Source: Punica granatum
Taxonomy: Eukaryota > Streptophyta > Magnoliopsida > Myrtales > Lythraceae
Reading direction: 5' to 3'
NCBI RefSeq assembly: GCF_007655135.1
Contig: NC_045128.1
Location: 36,860,811-36,924,810 of the forward strand
DNA length: 64,000 nt
The position numbers and the translations under genes were made by a program. Shown piece by piece: positions 11,801 through 24,577 of the stretch. The first letter of the stretch is position 1, and the number at the start of each line of letters is the position of its first letter. A model generated the notes under the pieces. That model ran no database searches and was not told the origin of the DNA. It worked only from the letters and a program-made list of their open reading frames with translations.

Positions 11801-14800
11801 TGATCTCGCACCTGATCGAGCTGCTGCAGAAGTTATAGACACTATGGCTTTAAACCTTCCGAAGCTTGTGTTTCCACCTGTGCTTGAATTTGCTTCAATA
11901 AGCTGCCAAAACACAAATCCTAAGTATCGAGAGGCTTCTGTCACTGCTTTGGGTGTCATTTCAGAGGGATGTTCGCTGTTAATGAAAGACAGATTGGAGC
12001 CTGTTCTTCACGTTGTATTAATGGCTCTTCGGGATGCAGAACAAGTGGTTAGAGGGGCTGCTTCATTTGCTTTAGGTCAGTTTGCGGAGCATTTGCAGCC
12101 TGAGATCACATCTCAATATCAAAGTGTCCTTCCTTGTATTTTAAATGCCCTCGAGGATGCATCTGATGAAGTAAAGGTGCGTAATGCAGTAACTTGTAGA
12201 TTTTCGGGGTGACCGATATATATTCTGCTTAATGATTTAATAAATGAATATCGCTTTATGCAGGAAAAATCATATTATGCTCTGGCAGCTTTTTGTGACA
12301 ACATGGGCGAGGAAATTCTTCCCTTTCTTGATCCATTAATGAACAAACTTTTGTCAGCGCTGCAGAGTAGCTCTCGTAATTTGCAAGAAACATGCATGGT
12401 ATGCGGGCTTTCTTCTTGGTTTTCCTATCATCTTTTATAGAGCCTGTGAATTTCAATCGCATGTGTTTTTCCATTTTTTGATTTTGAAAATTCTTGCAGT
12501 CTGCAATTGGTTCTGTTGCAACTGCTGCAGAGCAAGCATTCATGCCGTTTGCTGAGAGGGTTCTGGAGTTGATGAAAGCATTCATGGTGCTTACCCGTGA
12601 TGACGATCTTCGTTCTCGAGCAAGGGCAACTGAGCTCGTTGGAATAGTTGCCATGACTGTTGGGAAAGCGGGAGTGGAGCCTATTTTGGCCCCCTACATT
12701 GAAGCTGCAATTTCTGTAATTGCCAAGAACTCACGTTATTCTAGACATTGCTAGCTTTGTTCACCGGACTTAAAGATCAAGATCTCTTCTGCAGGGTTTT
12801 GGCTTGGATTACAGTGAACTTAGGGAGTACACTCATGGTTTCTTCAGCAATATGGCAGAAATTCTTGGTGATGAATTTGTGAAGGTAGACATTTCTTTGG
12901 GCTTTGCCATTTTTATGATTATTTTGGAAGCCCACAGTAAGTTCCAAAGTTATTTTCCTTGAACAGTATCTTCCTCATGTTGTCCCTCTGGCTTTCTCTT
13001 CCTGCAATCTCGATGATGGCTCGGCTGTGGACATAGATGATTCTGATGAAGAAAATATGGGAGCAGTTGGTGGAGTGTCATCTGATGATGAAGCTCATGA
13101 TGAGCCAAGGGTCAGAAATATCAGCATCAGAACAGGAGTATTGGATGAAAAGGCAGCCGCCACTCAAGCTTTAGGCTTGTTTGCTCTGCATACAAAGAGT
13201 GCCTATGCACCGTATCCTATATTATTTTTGTTTCTTTCACCAATTTTTGTTCTTCTCTTTCCCTCTCGCCATACCCATTTTCTGGAGACATCTGTCAATT
13301 TTTTTGGATTCATTGACCCTTTAAAGATACTTGGAGGAATCCTTGAGGATAATGATTAAACATTCTGCATATTTTCATGAAGATGTTCGCCTGCAGGCAG
13401 TTATAGGTTTAAAACGTAAGTCTTGATTACCTTGAGACTTTCTTATGCTAGTCCCACAACCGTAAAATCATTTTCCACTTTGAAGATTTTGTTGTCTATT
13501 ATGATGCCATGTTGGCGATGAAGTAATTTAACAGAGCTCCTCATTTGTGGGGAGCAGAACAGGTATGTTCGTCCAGTTGGAATCTGACATTGCAATGTGC
13601 ATTCAAGATTATGGTTGAACATCCTGGGCACGCATTTTCTCGTTCTTTTCTTTTTAATAAGTAATCGTTGCATTTTCTTGACCTATACGAAACCATTAGT
13701 TGGCTACTTAGTGGAGTCTTTCAAAAAAAAAAAAAATTGTAGTGCAAGTCAGTGACAGTCTTATGGCCTTCTCTCATTTGGGTGTCTTATACTGGCCGCT
13801 TTTGGCTGCAGATATTTTGACAGCAGCACAAGCTGTTTTCCAGAGCCATAATGTAAGTTTTGGTTTAAAAGACATTCATTTATTCTTTCTATGAGATGCA
13901 ATTTTGTTCTACTCAGACTTCATAAGTTAAATAAAAGAATAAAAAAAGAATCTCTAGAAGAATATAGCTATCCAAATCTGTCGGTTCTTTCCCTCTCTCA
14001 TTTGTAAAGAATCCATCATGAGTTGTTAGTTCAGTTCCTATTATTGTGGGAAAAAGGAATAGCAAGTTCCTTTTGTCCCATTTAGATGTTTATTGCTAAC
14101 TCTAAAACCTATATTTGTAAAAGTTTCTTTTCCTGGTTTGCCTCCCTTCTGAAAGCAATTTTTTTAGTATTAGCTTGTGTCAGATAAGCATCATGGCCAA
14201 CATTTTTCCAATATGATGTGGTTTTGTTAATGCAGGATGGCCCTGCAAAGGCAAAAGAACTTCTTGGTAAGAGCAGTCACGGAAGCAGCATATCAGGCTG
14301 ATCCAATTTCCCTTTCATGGAAAACAATGAGATAAGCATGTTATCAATTGATTGCAGGTACTGTGATGAACATTTATGTCAAGGCTATGAATGAAGATGA
14401 TGATAAGGAAGTTGTTGCTCAAGTGTGCACCGACATAGCTGATATTGTCAAGGAGTGCCGATATGCTGCTGTTGAGCCTTGTAAGAGATTTCTTTACCAT
14501 TAGCAAGAAAGTTCTTGTAGAGCAATTGAAACATCTTGACTTAGATCTGACAGTTGACATCATTTGGTTCCAGATATGCCGCAAATTGTTGACTCAACAT
14601 TGCAATTGCTTCAAGAGCAATCGGCTTGTCAGCAAATAGAGTCTGATAATGAAGACGATGAGGATGATGCCGAGCATGACGAGATACTCATGGATGCAGT
14701 TTCTGATCTGCTTCCTGCATTTGCCAAGGCAATGGGTTCTCATTTTGCACCGATATTTGCAAAGCTGTTTGATGCTTTAATGAAGTTCTCGGTGAGTTTA

Positions 14801-15956
14801 TGGTTTAAAGCTTTAGCATATATGCTCGGTAAATATGAAATTCATGTTGAGGCCTAAACTATCATGTCTCTCCATTTCATTGTTGGCGAATGCAGAAAGC
14901 TTCACGCCCTCCACAAGATAGGACCATGGTGGTTGCTACCCTTGCTGAAGTCGCTCAGAACATGGGTGCTCCAATTTCTGCCTATGTTGATGTGAGATTT
15001 ACAAGTGCTCATGTTTCTGTATAGTTGATATTCCATTGTTGCAAAGATTTTGATTGGAAATTTACTTGATACATTTCTCCTTTTTTCAGAGGGTAATGCC
15101 CTTGGTTATCAAAGAACTACTGTCTTCTGAGGCAACTAACAGGAGGAATGCAGCTTTCTGTGTTGGTGAACTATGTAAGAATGGAGGGGAACCAACTCTG
15201 AGGTATCCTTTTGTGCCCGTTGACTTGAAGTTAACTAGACAATGGATCTTATTGTTGGGTCTGATGAATTTCTTGCTTCACTGATGCCTTGGTTTCTTGA
15301 CTTTGACAACAGGTTCTATGGTGATATATTACGTGGACTGTATCCGCTGTTTGGAGAGTCTGAGCCTGATGATGCTGTGCGGGATAATGCAGCTGGTGCT
15401 ATAGCAAGGATGATAATGGTTCACCCTGAGGCCATTCCTTTGAATCAGGTCTGTGTTTGGTTTGTTATTGTTCAGGAATTCTAAAGCCAGCTTAATGCCA
15501 TCCTGTTTATTTGATATCTCTGCATCATTTATCAGGTCCTCCCTGTTTTCTTGAAAGTTCTTCCTTTGAAGGAAGATCACGAGGAATCACTGGCCGTTTA
15601 TGGATGTGTCTGTACTCTTGTCTTATCGTCAAATCCTCAGGTAAATGAACTCTTTCACTAGTGTCAGAAAGAAAAAGGACCGGTTTTGAATCCCTTTCTT
15701 TGTGTCAATCTTCTTTGATTGACCTCTCCTTTTCGTGTTGCCCTTTGTGACACAGATAATTGCTTCAGTGCCTGATCTGGTGAGAGTTTTTGCTGAAGTT
15801 GCCATATCCCCGGATGAAACTCCTGAAGTCAAAGCCCACATAGGCAGGGCATTCTCTCACCTCCTCTCACTCTATGGCCAACAAATGCAACCTATTCTCA
15901 GCAACCTCTCTACCGCCCATGCTAATGCCCTGGCCTCTTTGTCTCCTAGGAGTTGA
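8817..15956 (+). CDS. IMB4: Importin-4-type karyopherin beta (IMB4-like)
   Basis: Nuclear import receptor built of HEAT/ARM repeats that carries cargo through nuclear pores under Ran-GTP control. Twenty exons: 8817-9091, 10048-10180, 10588-10724, 10837-10882, 11311-11523, 11673-12176, 12264-12398, 12500-12715, 12795-12884, 12967-13211, 13327-13415, 13812-13852, 14236-14266, 14358-14480, 14574-14791, 14896-14991, 15090-15202, 15313-15448, 15536-15640 and 15756-15956. They sum to 3147 nt, 1048 aa, with every phase closing and no internal stop, and the length matches what I recall for Arabidopsis IMB4 (At4g27640). The N-terminus is an importin-beta N domain (RRQAEEQIKRLAKDPQVVPA, then VRQLAAVLLRKKITGHW). 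Two acidic loops, DIDDSDEEN and NEDDEDDAEHDE, fit cargo or Ran contact regions. Exons 12 and 13 are only 41 and 31 bp. An in-frame upstream ATG at 8556 precedes the TATA box and is unlikely to be used. Confidence 0.95.
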
Positions 15957-17171
15957 TGATATCCATACCCCCATTAAACTACCAATAGCCCATTTTTGAA
16001 GCTGTGTTAGTCAGAGTTTGCCTTGTCCTTGATCATGTAGTTCCTTTTTCTTCTCCATCCTTTTGCCTTTCTTTTCCTTCTGTTCGCTTCCTGGATGTTG
16101 CGCTGCCTATTTAAGTCGGCCACAGCGAAGACCTTGACCAGAAAACGGAATACCAGGTAAAGAGTACTTGAAAAAATTTCTCCGTGGTTTTGGATTTTTG
16201 CTAAAAGTAGCATATTGCCTACTTGCCTTTAGTCAATTTTGTTTTTTCGACCTGAGCAACTGCTGAGGAAGACGGTCTTTCTTAGCCATTTTTTGGTTAA
16301 GAATTGTTTTGTTGTTGACAGATATATTGCAAAGATTGTCTTCCATAACTCCCACTATTGTTTCTGGACTTAGGACTTCAGAATCCCCATTATCTCCACA
16401 TATATTCTTTGTAAGATTCACATGCTGACTGGAAGCGAAAAGTGCTCACCCCCACAATTTGAATCTTCCTAGTATGAGGCGGCATTTAGTATAATGCTTT
16501 CTCATGGGCCGTCCTGATGCAGGAAGAGTTACATTTTTATTATTTGATGTTTTCATACACGGTTTTGGTTTCGATTATACTTAATTTCTTGCCTGTTGTT
16601 TTTGCAGGTCGAGGCCTTATTTATTGTTTATTACCATTTACAGAAGAGGAGTGTCCTTTGGATGAGGGTGACTTTTACTGTCCGTTTAGTCCATGATCTT
16701 TCAATTAATCTTTTTTTTTTGTGGTTATTCATTATTCTTGCGATTATGTTTTTACTTGTTCATTATACCGATTTGGTTGGGTGGGGTGATGTTTATATAT
16801 ATTGGTCGGAAATGAGTGCAAGAGTTGTATTCTGCGGGTCCTTTTACATACTTGGTTCTGATTATTGTCAAGTGATGTCTACTATATAATTTGGTATCGA
16901 GCTTGCCTTTTCTTGATCACCCGAATGTTGGTCTCGACGAGATTAGACTCTTTTGTCAATAGGCATTGGCAGAGAATGAAAGGATCTATTAATTTACTGC
17001 AATAGAACCTGTCCATCCGAATCATTTTCCTTCCATATCCTCCAAAATCCATCCACTTGGACACACAATGAGTAAAATCTGCCTTGTGGCAAAAAACAAA
17101 CAAAAGATCGAATAAGGAAGGTTGGATTGATTATGTTAAGAGATAAACCCTCTTAGTTATATATCCTCTGA

Positions 17172-17208
<37 letters not shown>

Positions 17209-17885
17209 AATATACAGGTTGTACATATATGTGTGTGTGTGCTGCTCCTTTATGTGATTTATGTATTGTATGGAATCTCAGGACGAGCTTGGGCCGGTTA
17301 ACCAAGAAACTACGTTCTCTTTCAAAATTGCAGTATAGTCAGGTCCGTCTGAACTTCCATTCATCTGTCCAAACACAAGATTCACAACAATCAGTAAGCT
17401 CGAGCAATCTGTATATGTATGCTTATAATACCATTTTTTCCAAAGTAATAATTTGTATCCCTATCTCTTAAAACATCTTGTTCATACATAAACCAATGGT
17501 TGAGCCATCACTGGGTCGATTATGCATGGGCTCAAATTCATGGACCGATAACACCAAGTCATCACGAGCTATCACATGGCGTCACCAACTAACACGAGAG
17601 AGCTGCCAACAATGTTTCTCTCCCGAGAGGGTGAGGCGCTTGATTGGGGCTGTATTGCAACAGTGGTGTGTATCTAAAAACTACGGTTTTGAAGTTGCTT
17701 CTTCTTCGTGCACTTAACAGAACCACCCGTGAGACAGCGATGGAATAACAGAAGCTTTAGCATATATATGTGTACTGACACAGGTAAGAGATCGATTCAT
17801 TCTAAAGCTAATCGATTCAGCAGTTAATCAGGGATATATAAATAGCAAGCAGAAACATATATGTTCCAAGAATGGCTTAAGGGAT
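15957..17885. other. Importin 3' flank and convergent spacer to bHLH gene
   Basis: No convincing coding exon is seen. The first several hundred bases are probably importin 3' UTR; a GT-AG pair from about 16156 (CAGGTAAAG) to 16608 (TTTTTGCAGG) could be a 3'-UTR intron. A compound microsatellite, (CT)n then (AT)n, lies at about 17170-17208, followed by (GT)n near 17230. About 17720-17880 may hold the 3' UTR of the leftward bHLH gene. Confidence 0.5.
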
Positions 17886-19114
17886 TTATTTTATTTTTTT
17901 CGTTATGATTACCTGGACGTGCAAGTGGTAGCAGATCCGATCCCCTCCAACGTTAAGTGTGGAAGCGCTCGAGATTGATAGCCCTTTGGCTTCAAAGTTC
18001 GACATCATCGAAGAAAACACACTATTATCTTCCTCACCTTCCTTCCTATTCTTCTTCTTCTTCGTGCATATTTGAATGATCAGTTCTCCACTCTTGACTT
18101 CATGCACGGAGACAGTAATAGGGCAACACTCTAACTGGTCAGTACTATCAGAAGTTGTCTCTGATGTGCGGCAGATTCTGTTGTCGACAACTTCTCTTTT
18201 CTGGTCTAACATCTTTTCCTTCTCCGAGGTTAATTCTTCGATCTCTCTCTTCAGCTCGGGTATGTATTCCACCATCTTGTCAACGACCATCGGTGCACTC
18301 CACCTCTTCTACAAATTGAGCTTATGTATTACCCAATCAGCACGAGTTCTATCGGGTTTTCAATCGTCAAAAGTCTAATACAACGATCATCACGTGTAAA
18401 ATGTTGAGGGGAGGATACCTTAGATCTTCGAGACTGAGGGAGTAATGCACCGAGAGCCAAGTATGAGGCATTGAGCTTCATCCTCCTCACTCTTTCCTTC
18501 GCGTTGTGGTCTTGTTTCTTATCTACCGTTGAGCCGTCTTTGCCATCTGTTTGTAGTTGATGCTGCTTATCGGCTGCCTTCCTTCCTGTTCTTGTTCTCC
18601 GACTTAATCGGTGCCCCGTCTCTGCACTCTCAGGGCTATCTATTTGTATTCCACCCACAGCTTTCCCTTTCCCCTTTTGATCAGCATGAGATATTTTCGC
18701 AAATGCCGCATTTTCTTCATTGCACAGTGCATCTTCCACTGGTGTGTTGATGTAAAGAAGCCCTTGAGCCATGATGCCTGACCCGGTTAATGGAACTGTA
18801 TCTTGTTCTTGTCCCTCTAGCTGCTGCCCGACTATTGGGTCATTGTTCATCGTCGGAACTGGAGTGCTGCCATGTTCTCTTGGAAGCAAACATGAGTTGT
18901 TATTGACGTCTGCGTTAGCAGTTTGATGATGGGGACTCAGCAAAAAACTTCCATCATTTTGGTAAGTTTCGATATTGCTGGATTCCGGTTGTGTGGCGAC
19001 TAGGTTCTCCTGATCATCAAGGAGTGGCCACAAGTCATCCAAATCTTCGAGGGAAACATCGAGGTAAGGGGAAGTTTCTTCAGTAGGGTTTGAGATTTTT
19101 GTCAGAGAAGACAT
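17886..19114 (-). CDS. bHLH transcription factor, ORG2/subgroup Ib-like
   Basis: Nuclear DNA-binding regulator. Exon 1 is 19114-18419 (232 aa) and exon 2 starts at 18308; the 110-bp intron falls inside the HLH loop. The basic region DHNAKERVRRMKLN keeps His203, Glu207 and Arg211, the residues that read the CANNTG E-box, so G-box binding is expected. Helix 1 is LNASYLALGALLP; the loop plus helix 2 is QSRRSKKRWSAP then VDKMVEYIPELKREIEELT, running into a leucine-spaced coiled coil. The acidic N-terminus (SLEDLDDLWPLLDDQE) looks like an activation region. The C-terminal part resembles the ACT-like end of the iron- and stress-responsive Ib group. Reading through, the frame ends at 17886 (about 372 aa); a GTAATC donor right after CACGTCCAG (end 17913) suggests a further exon that I could not place, so the true C-terminus is uncertain. 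The physiological role is not determinable here. Confidence 0.85.
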
Positions 19115-21269
19115 AGTTCACTTCGCCGCTCTAATCTCCGTGCATATGATCTGCTACAACATGGGCACAGAGAATAAATAGAAGAAAGAGCATATGATCA
19201 TAAGTTGATCCGATTCGGATCAATTCATTCCATCTTAAACCAATCGAACATGAGAAATCAGTAAACTGGCATACCCAAACTAAAAAGAGAGAAGATCGAC
19301 AAAGATTACTGGATTAATCTTTCTGGGGACAACGAATTAAGATGAAGCAAACTGATGATTCTTATGCCGAACGATCTGACTTCATACCAATTTTCGATCT
19401 CTTTATAGCAAAAATAGGTTAACTTCATTTTTTTGCATCCCTTTGACTTGTTTGTCCATCAATTTAGAAGAAGAGAGGAAATGAAACTTCAAGAAAAGGA
19501 AAAGCAGAAACCCTAACTTATGCAGGATAGATGAAAGATGGAACATAACATTCTATATTCTTGATGATCTAGACTTGTAAATGAATATGAATAGAACATA
19601 CCGAAAAGAAAATCTAGCTAGGTGCCACAACCACAAGCTCACATCGCGTTTTAGTCGTAGCTAGTTAGCATATTAATCGTGATCTGGGACTTGCTATTAG
19701 GGTTTCTAGGAGTGAGATTATCCGTCCTTGGGACTATGGGGATAGAAAAATGTACTAAGCACAAGAAGATATATTTTTTTCAGACCAGCTGTTATTATGA
19801 TATTTAATTTATTTTCAAGATCTGACTAGTTCTCTTTCTGTGTATACCTTCACCTATAATTAGCCTGATGCACACTTCATCTTAAAAATAACAATGGATA
19901 TCTTTCCCGGCACGAATTCATCACAGCGATGAGAGAGGGGGGAGAAAGTAACCTACCTTACAACTCTTATGGGCGCTGTGTTCATCATCATATCTAGTGT
20001 CAACTTCCAAAAGAATGTGTGCTAGCTGGGGCTTCTCCAATTGGACTTCACCGAACTGGCACAGTCAACAAATCGAAAACGATGGAGTCGATCTGCTGGA
20101 GACAAAAGAAATAACTTGGAAGAGAGATGAAGTTGGAGGGGGGAGAGAGAGGCTGTCACATTAAATTTGACATAGACCGAGAATTTGAATGTTAATATAT
20201 TAATTAGCAGTAAGTACCACTGAGCCAGCCACCCACAAATAAAATAGTAAACAACATTATCTGTTTAAATTGTAAGTAGGGCAGTACAATACTAACAAGG
20301 GAACCTACCATCGTAAGTACCATTTTGCAGTACAAATTTGTAGGTATCATATGCTGTACGGACCTCCAATCTGTTGAGATATAAATATATATATATATAT
20401 ATATATATGGCAATTATCATCATCTTTAAATATTGATATATATATGTGTGTGTGTGTGTGTGGAGTGTATGTATATAAGCTAGTTAGTACTTGTGGAGAT
20501 TCTCTCTTGTATGGTTTATTCATGTACTTCAGTCTCTATGCATGTTATTTGTTAGCTTCAGGTTAGAGTCTTCTTGTTACTATATTTATGTAGTATCTAC
20601 TGTATAATACGATCGAGTTCAATAACGAGCATAGGTTTGCATGTGCAAACTATGAGGTCTTGTGTTTTCGACCTTCTGGGTAGGTTAAAAGACCATCTTT
20701 TGGTGTTCCTAATTAATTATCTCGTTATGCATATATATTGACAGTGGACCATGAGATTATTTATTCATTATCTACTACTAAGTCTGATTAATGAAATTCT
20801 GTGATCATGCGCAATTATTATTTGTTCTTGTTATATATGTACTTGACGATCTTTTGTAAATTACATTATTACAGCTTGCATTGTATTGTATGTGGCAGCT
20901 TGTCTTGTGTGTGGGAGAAAGAATGTGAAAGTCAAGTGTGCACATAACTTGATAATTACGAATAAGTGGCTAGGGAGCTTACTTGGTGATCCCCTTGTAG
21001 TTAGTGACGAGGCAATCCACGTTAATTGCCTTTTCTGTCTAGTAAAATTAGGCAACAACGTGCTTTGCATGAGCATTCCACGAATATAAAAATACGATAG
21101 TAATACATATATCATCATAAGAGAAAAATAGATATAATACAGCGATACAATCCTTTATTAAAATTAAAAGTTTTCATATTTGATTTTTGCTAGCAAAATC
21201 AAATGTGCTTTTTTATTTATGTTTTTGTATAATACTCGTAGGACTCCTTTGTAGTCAAAAAAATATATT

Positions 21270-21301
<32 letters not shown>

Positions 21302-22867
21302 CATTCTTCTGGATGTGAAAACCCCTCCCTCTATAAGTGATAATAATTTTTTTAAAATACTTGCATGATTATATAGCTGATGTCAAATTACATTGCAACA
21401 CCACTCCTATAATATATCAAAATAGTCCAAGAATAAATTATATATATATATATATATGTATAAACTAATTGTTACCGTGCTTTGCATAAATTTGGCTAGA
21501 GTAATTATTTTCAGGAGATTTTTAAAAATTTGACATCACAATTGAAATGATCATTAATTGATATATTCTTAACTAAAACAGTTCAATATTGGTGCATACA
21601 ATAACAAATTAAAAATAATTTAAAGTGAGTTATAATACTTAATATGAATGAAAATGGCATTAATTAGGAAATATATTGCATTTTCCTTAATTTCAAATTC
21701 TAAAAATTGGAGTAGATAACTCCCAATTATTTTGTAACAAAAAGAAACGCAATTCATCTATTACAGTTTTTTTTATATATTTTAAAAAATCAGTACATTA
21801 ATTTTGAAAAATGTAGATCTAATAACAGAAGTATTAGAATCCATACTATAATATAATGCAGAAGGAATAGCTATTTTTCTATTTTCAAAAATATTAAATA
21901 TTTGACCATGCGTTTTAAACATCAATAAGATTTTCTTATAGTTACAAAAAAAATTTAAAAAGTAATTTTATGAGGGATATTCTTAGACTTCTTTAATTAT
22001 TCACATTATCTAATTCATCATGAAATTTATTCGAAGAAAGAAACATAACGGACTCTTAGTTTGATTTACTTCACTTAAAACTTTAAAAATGAAATTAAAT
22101 TATTAAATCGAAATTTAAAATAAGATATTTATTAACTGTTGACATTTGAACTATAAATCTAGAACATTACAAAATAAAGAAAAAAAAACGAAAAAGTGTT
22201 ACTAACTGTTGACATTTGAACTAATATCTAGAACATTACAAAAATAATGGGAAAAAAACTAAAGTGTGTTAAATAAATTTTAAATATAGAACATTAGAAT
22301 TAAATCACATTTTTATGAAACTGAAATCAGAAAATTATTTATATATATAATGAAATACGTGTATTTCTACTGGAGACAACATTTGAAGAATGTCCATGTA
22401 TATTAAATTATAATTATTAAGCATTTACTAATTTATATGCATTTACTAAATTAACACTAATTGTATAATAAAATTTTAATTGTGTCACTATTTATTACAT
22501 TTTATTCAACTTTATACTTTATATATATACATATATTTATTTAAGTATAAAACTTTAGAATTTAATCACATTTATGAAATTGAAATTAGCAAAATATTTA
22601 TATAAATAATGAAATACATGCATGTTTCTTGTGAGAACAACATTTCAAGAATGTCCTTGTATATTAAATTATAACTAGATGATTACCCGTGTGTTGTAGG
22701 GAACTGACAAATAAATCTTTTAACCATTTTGGTGGAGAAAAATAATATAAATTCATGAGTCTAACTCTACAGAATATGACTAATTTAGATGTTAACCTCA
22801 TCTGTTTTATCTCATTTAACTTCGTATATATTTTCATTGAAGGAAAAAAAACATTTATAGAGAGTTT
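19115..22867. other. AT-rich spacer with microsatellites
   Basis: The first roughly 1 kb is probably promoter and 5' UTR of the leftward bHLH gene. Simple repeats are plain: (AT)n at about 20386-20408, (GT)n at about 20444-20460, and (AT)n near 21277-21301 and 21440-21458. A direct repeat (AACTGTTGACATTTGAACTA, at about 22134 and 22205) reads as a small local duplication. No gene-like open frame is seen. At 22675 a CTAGATGATTACCCGTG string resembles an inverted Helitron 3' end, but no partner terminus was found. Confidence 0.5.
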
Positions 22868-23459
22868 TGATGTGCTTTAAACTGCAGCCCAACATGTATT
22901 CGAATTTTTGAGTCCAAATGCGTATTCTAGAAGACTCAAGAACAAGAATTTGGCTTAATTAGATATTAAGTTTTCTATATTATTATGATATAGTTTCCCT
23001 TAATTAGATATTAAGTTTCCTATAGCTATGATATAGTTTCCCTTAATTAGATATTATTTCTTATATTAGCTTGAGTCAGTAATCTTAAGTTTCCTATTTC
23101 AGATTATTTCTTTATTCAATTTTAGGAAAGTAATCTGGAAAATATTTGATATCAGTTTCCTATTCTAGAATCAAGGGAGATGTCTTCCATCTATATAAAT
23201 ATGCACCTTATTGTAAGAGAGGAAGACAGACGAATTTGCTGAATATTTGAATGAAATTGCCTAAAGCGTTTCCTCTATTTTTCTTTTCTAAACAAGTCCT
23301 TTGTTTAGTAGCGAAAACCCCAATTCTTATCGTTCATCCTTGAGCGTGGCGAATCAACCCAACTTTTCTTACTCGTGGCGAGTCATCTTATCGAGTGAGT
23401 TTTGTTGGTTCTACCCTCCACCCTTCTTTCTTATCAAGTTCTGGTTCGTGAGCTTATCA
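22868..23459 (+). repeat. 5' LTR
   Basis: About 592 bp. It contains a three-fold internal near-repeat built on CCCTTAATTAGATATTA with a period of about 45 bp (around 22955-23060), and a TATA-like CTATATAAATATGCACC at about 23191, which would be the LTR promoter. Confidence 0.9.
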
Positions 23460-23461
23460 TT

Positions 23462-23473
23462 TGGTATCAGAGC
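23462..23473 (+). other. Primer-binding site for tRNA-Met
   Basis: TGGTATCAGAGC begins two bases after the 5' LTR end. It is the standard plant initiator tRNA-Met complement used to prime minus-strand cDNA synthesis. Confidence 0.9.
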
Positions 23474-23543
23474 GAAGGTTCTATCCTTGCTGGCCGAGTG
23501 AAACACGTGTGATTGAGTGGATTTTGCTAAATATGCGGAGATA

Positions 23544-24577
23544 ATGGCTAAGGACCACCCAGAATGAGTTCCAAGAGGGCTTACCTTTGACCAAGACCTG
23601 CTCCCCACATTGCAACGAACAAAAGAGAGTTTAGCACGGCTCGAGCGAATTATCCAAGCCATTGCGAGTTCCGATGAAATAAGAAGACACCAATGGGTGC
23701 AAAAGGATTATCCCCCAAAGAGAATCCCGACTTTCAACGGAAGCATGAGTGCTGAGGAATTCTTCACGTGGATTTCAGATGTGGACCGATTCTTCGACTA
23801 CTACGGCATCCCCGATGATGGAAGTCGAGTTGTTAGAGTTGTTTATCGGTTAAGGGGTAAAGCGTCTACTTGGTGGGAGAAATAGGAAAATAATCGTCTT
23901 CAAGATGGAAGGAATCTGGTATTTACGTGGAGGCACATGAAACAACTCTTGAAGGTCAGATTCTTTCCTTTGGAATACGAAGAACGCCTCAATGAGTCTG
24001 AAGACGAATGCATGAAGCCTACCTATCCTTTTAAGAATGGAAAAACAAATGCTTTTCCTATGACGATTGTTGATGTTGAGGAAAAAGTACAACTTGAAGA
24101 AGCTTCTATGAAGGGTGACAAATTTAAAGAAGAAGAATAGGAGTCCAAGAATGAAGCAGCTCAAGTATCACGAGATAATAATGTTCTGGTCGAGAAGGAT
24201 TTAGCGATTGGCAAGATTATTCAAGATGAACTAATTTCAAACTCTGAAGAGAAAGTCCAGGCTGAACTGTTTTTAGACCCAGGCCAAGTGGAACTTTAAG
24301 AAGTAATTGCTATTAAAGATTCTTCGATGGTGTTTCATCCAATCAAGGCAAAATTTGCCAAAGCGTATACGACTCCATCGAGGAAGTAACAGTTCAGGCA
24401 ACGAGTTGGTTGGCGTGGAAAAACAAAGCAGTCAATTTATGAAGAATTACTGGAAAGAGTTCTCAAAGAAAAGATGTTGTTGAAGTGGCAAGTTAAGAAG
24501 CGGCGAAACGCACAAATCAAGACCAGGAGAACATCGACGAAGACTCAAGGTCGAGTCTTTTTCCAACCGAGAGGGAA
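23544..24577 (+). pseudogene. Gag-like polyprotein frame broken by stop codons
   Basis: Starting at ATG 23544, one frame runs to the 3' LTR without a single frameshift but with about five in-frame stops (first after MAKDHPE, then after STWWEK, KFKEEE, PGQVEL and TPSRK). The central part is a gypsy-type retrotransposon gag (capsid) domain: PPKRIPTFNGSMSAEEFFTW, DVDRFFDYYGIP, VVYRLRGKASTWWE, TWRHMKQLLKVRFFP. The rest is charged and Lys/Arg-rich towards the end, with no CCHC zinc knuckle. Products of this kind may package the element's RNA using enzymes supplied by related autonomous elements; that is inference. Confidence 0.85.

Noticed and set aside
17641..17800. Candidate third exon of the bHLH gene
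   Set aside because: Several acceptors are possible but none gives a peptide resembling the family C-terminus, so it was not added to the gene model.
20386..21300. AT and GT tracts as a CRISPR-like or satellite array
   Set aside because: Plain dinucleotide microsatellites; CRISPR arrays are not expected in a plant nuclear genome.
22675..22700. Inverted Helitron 3' end (CTAGATGATTACCCGTG)
   Set aside because: No matching 5' terminus found to the right, so no element could be bounded.
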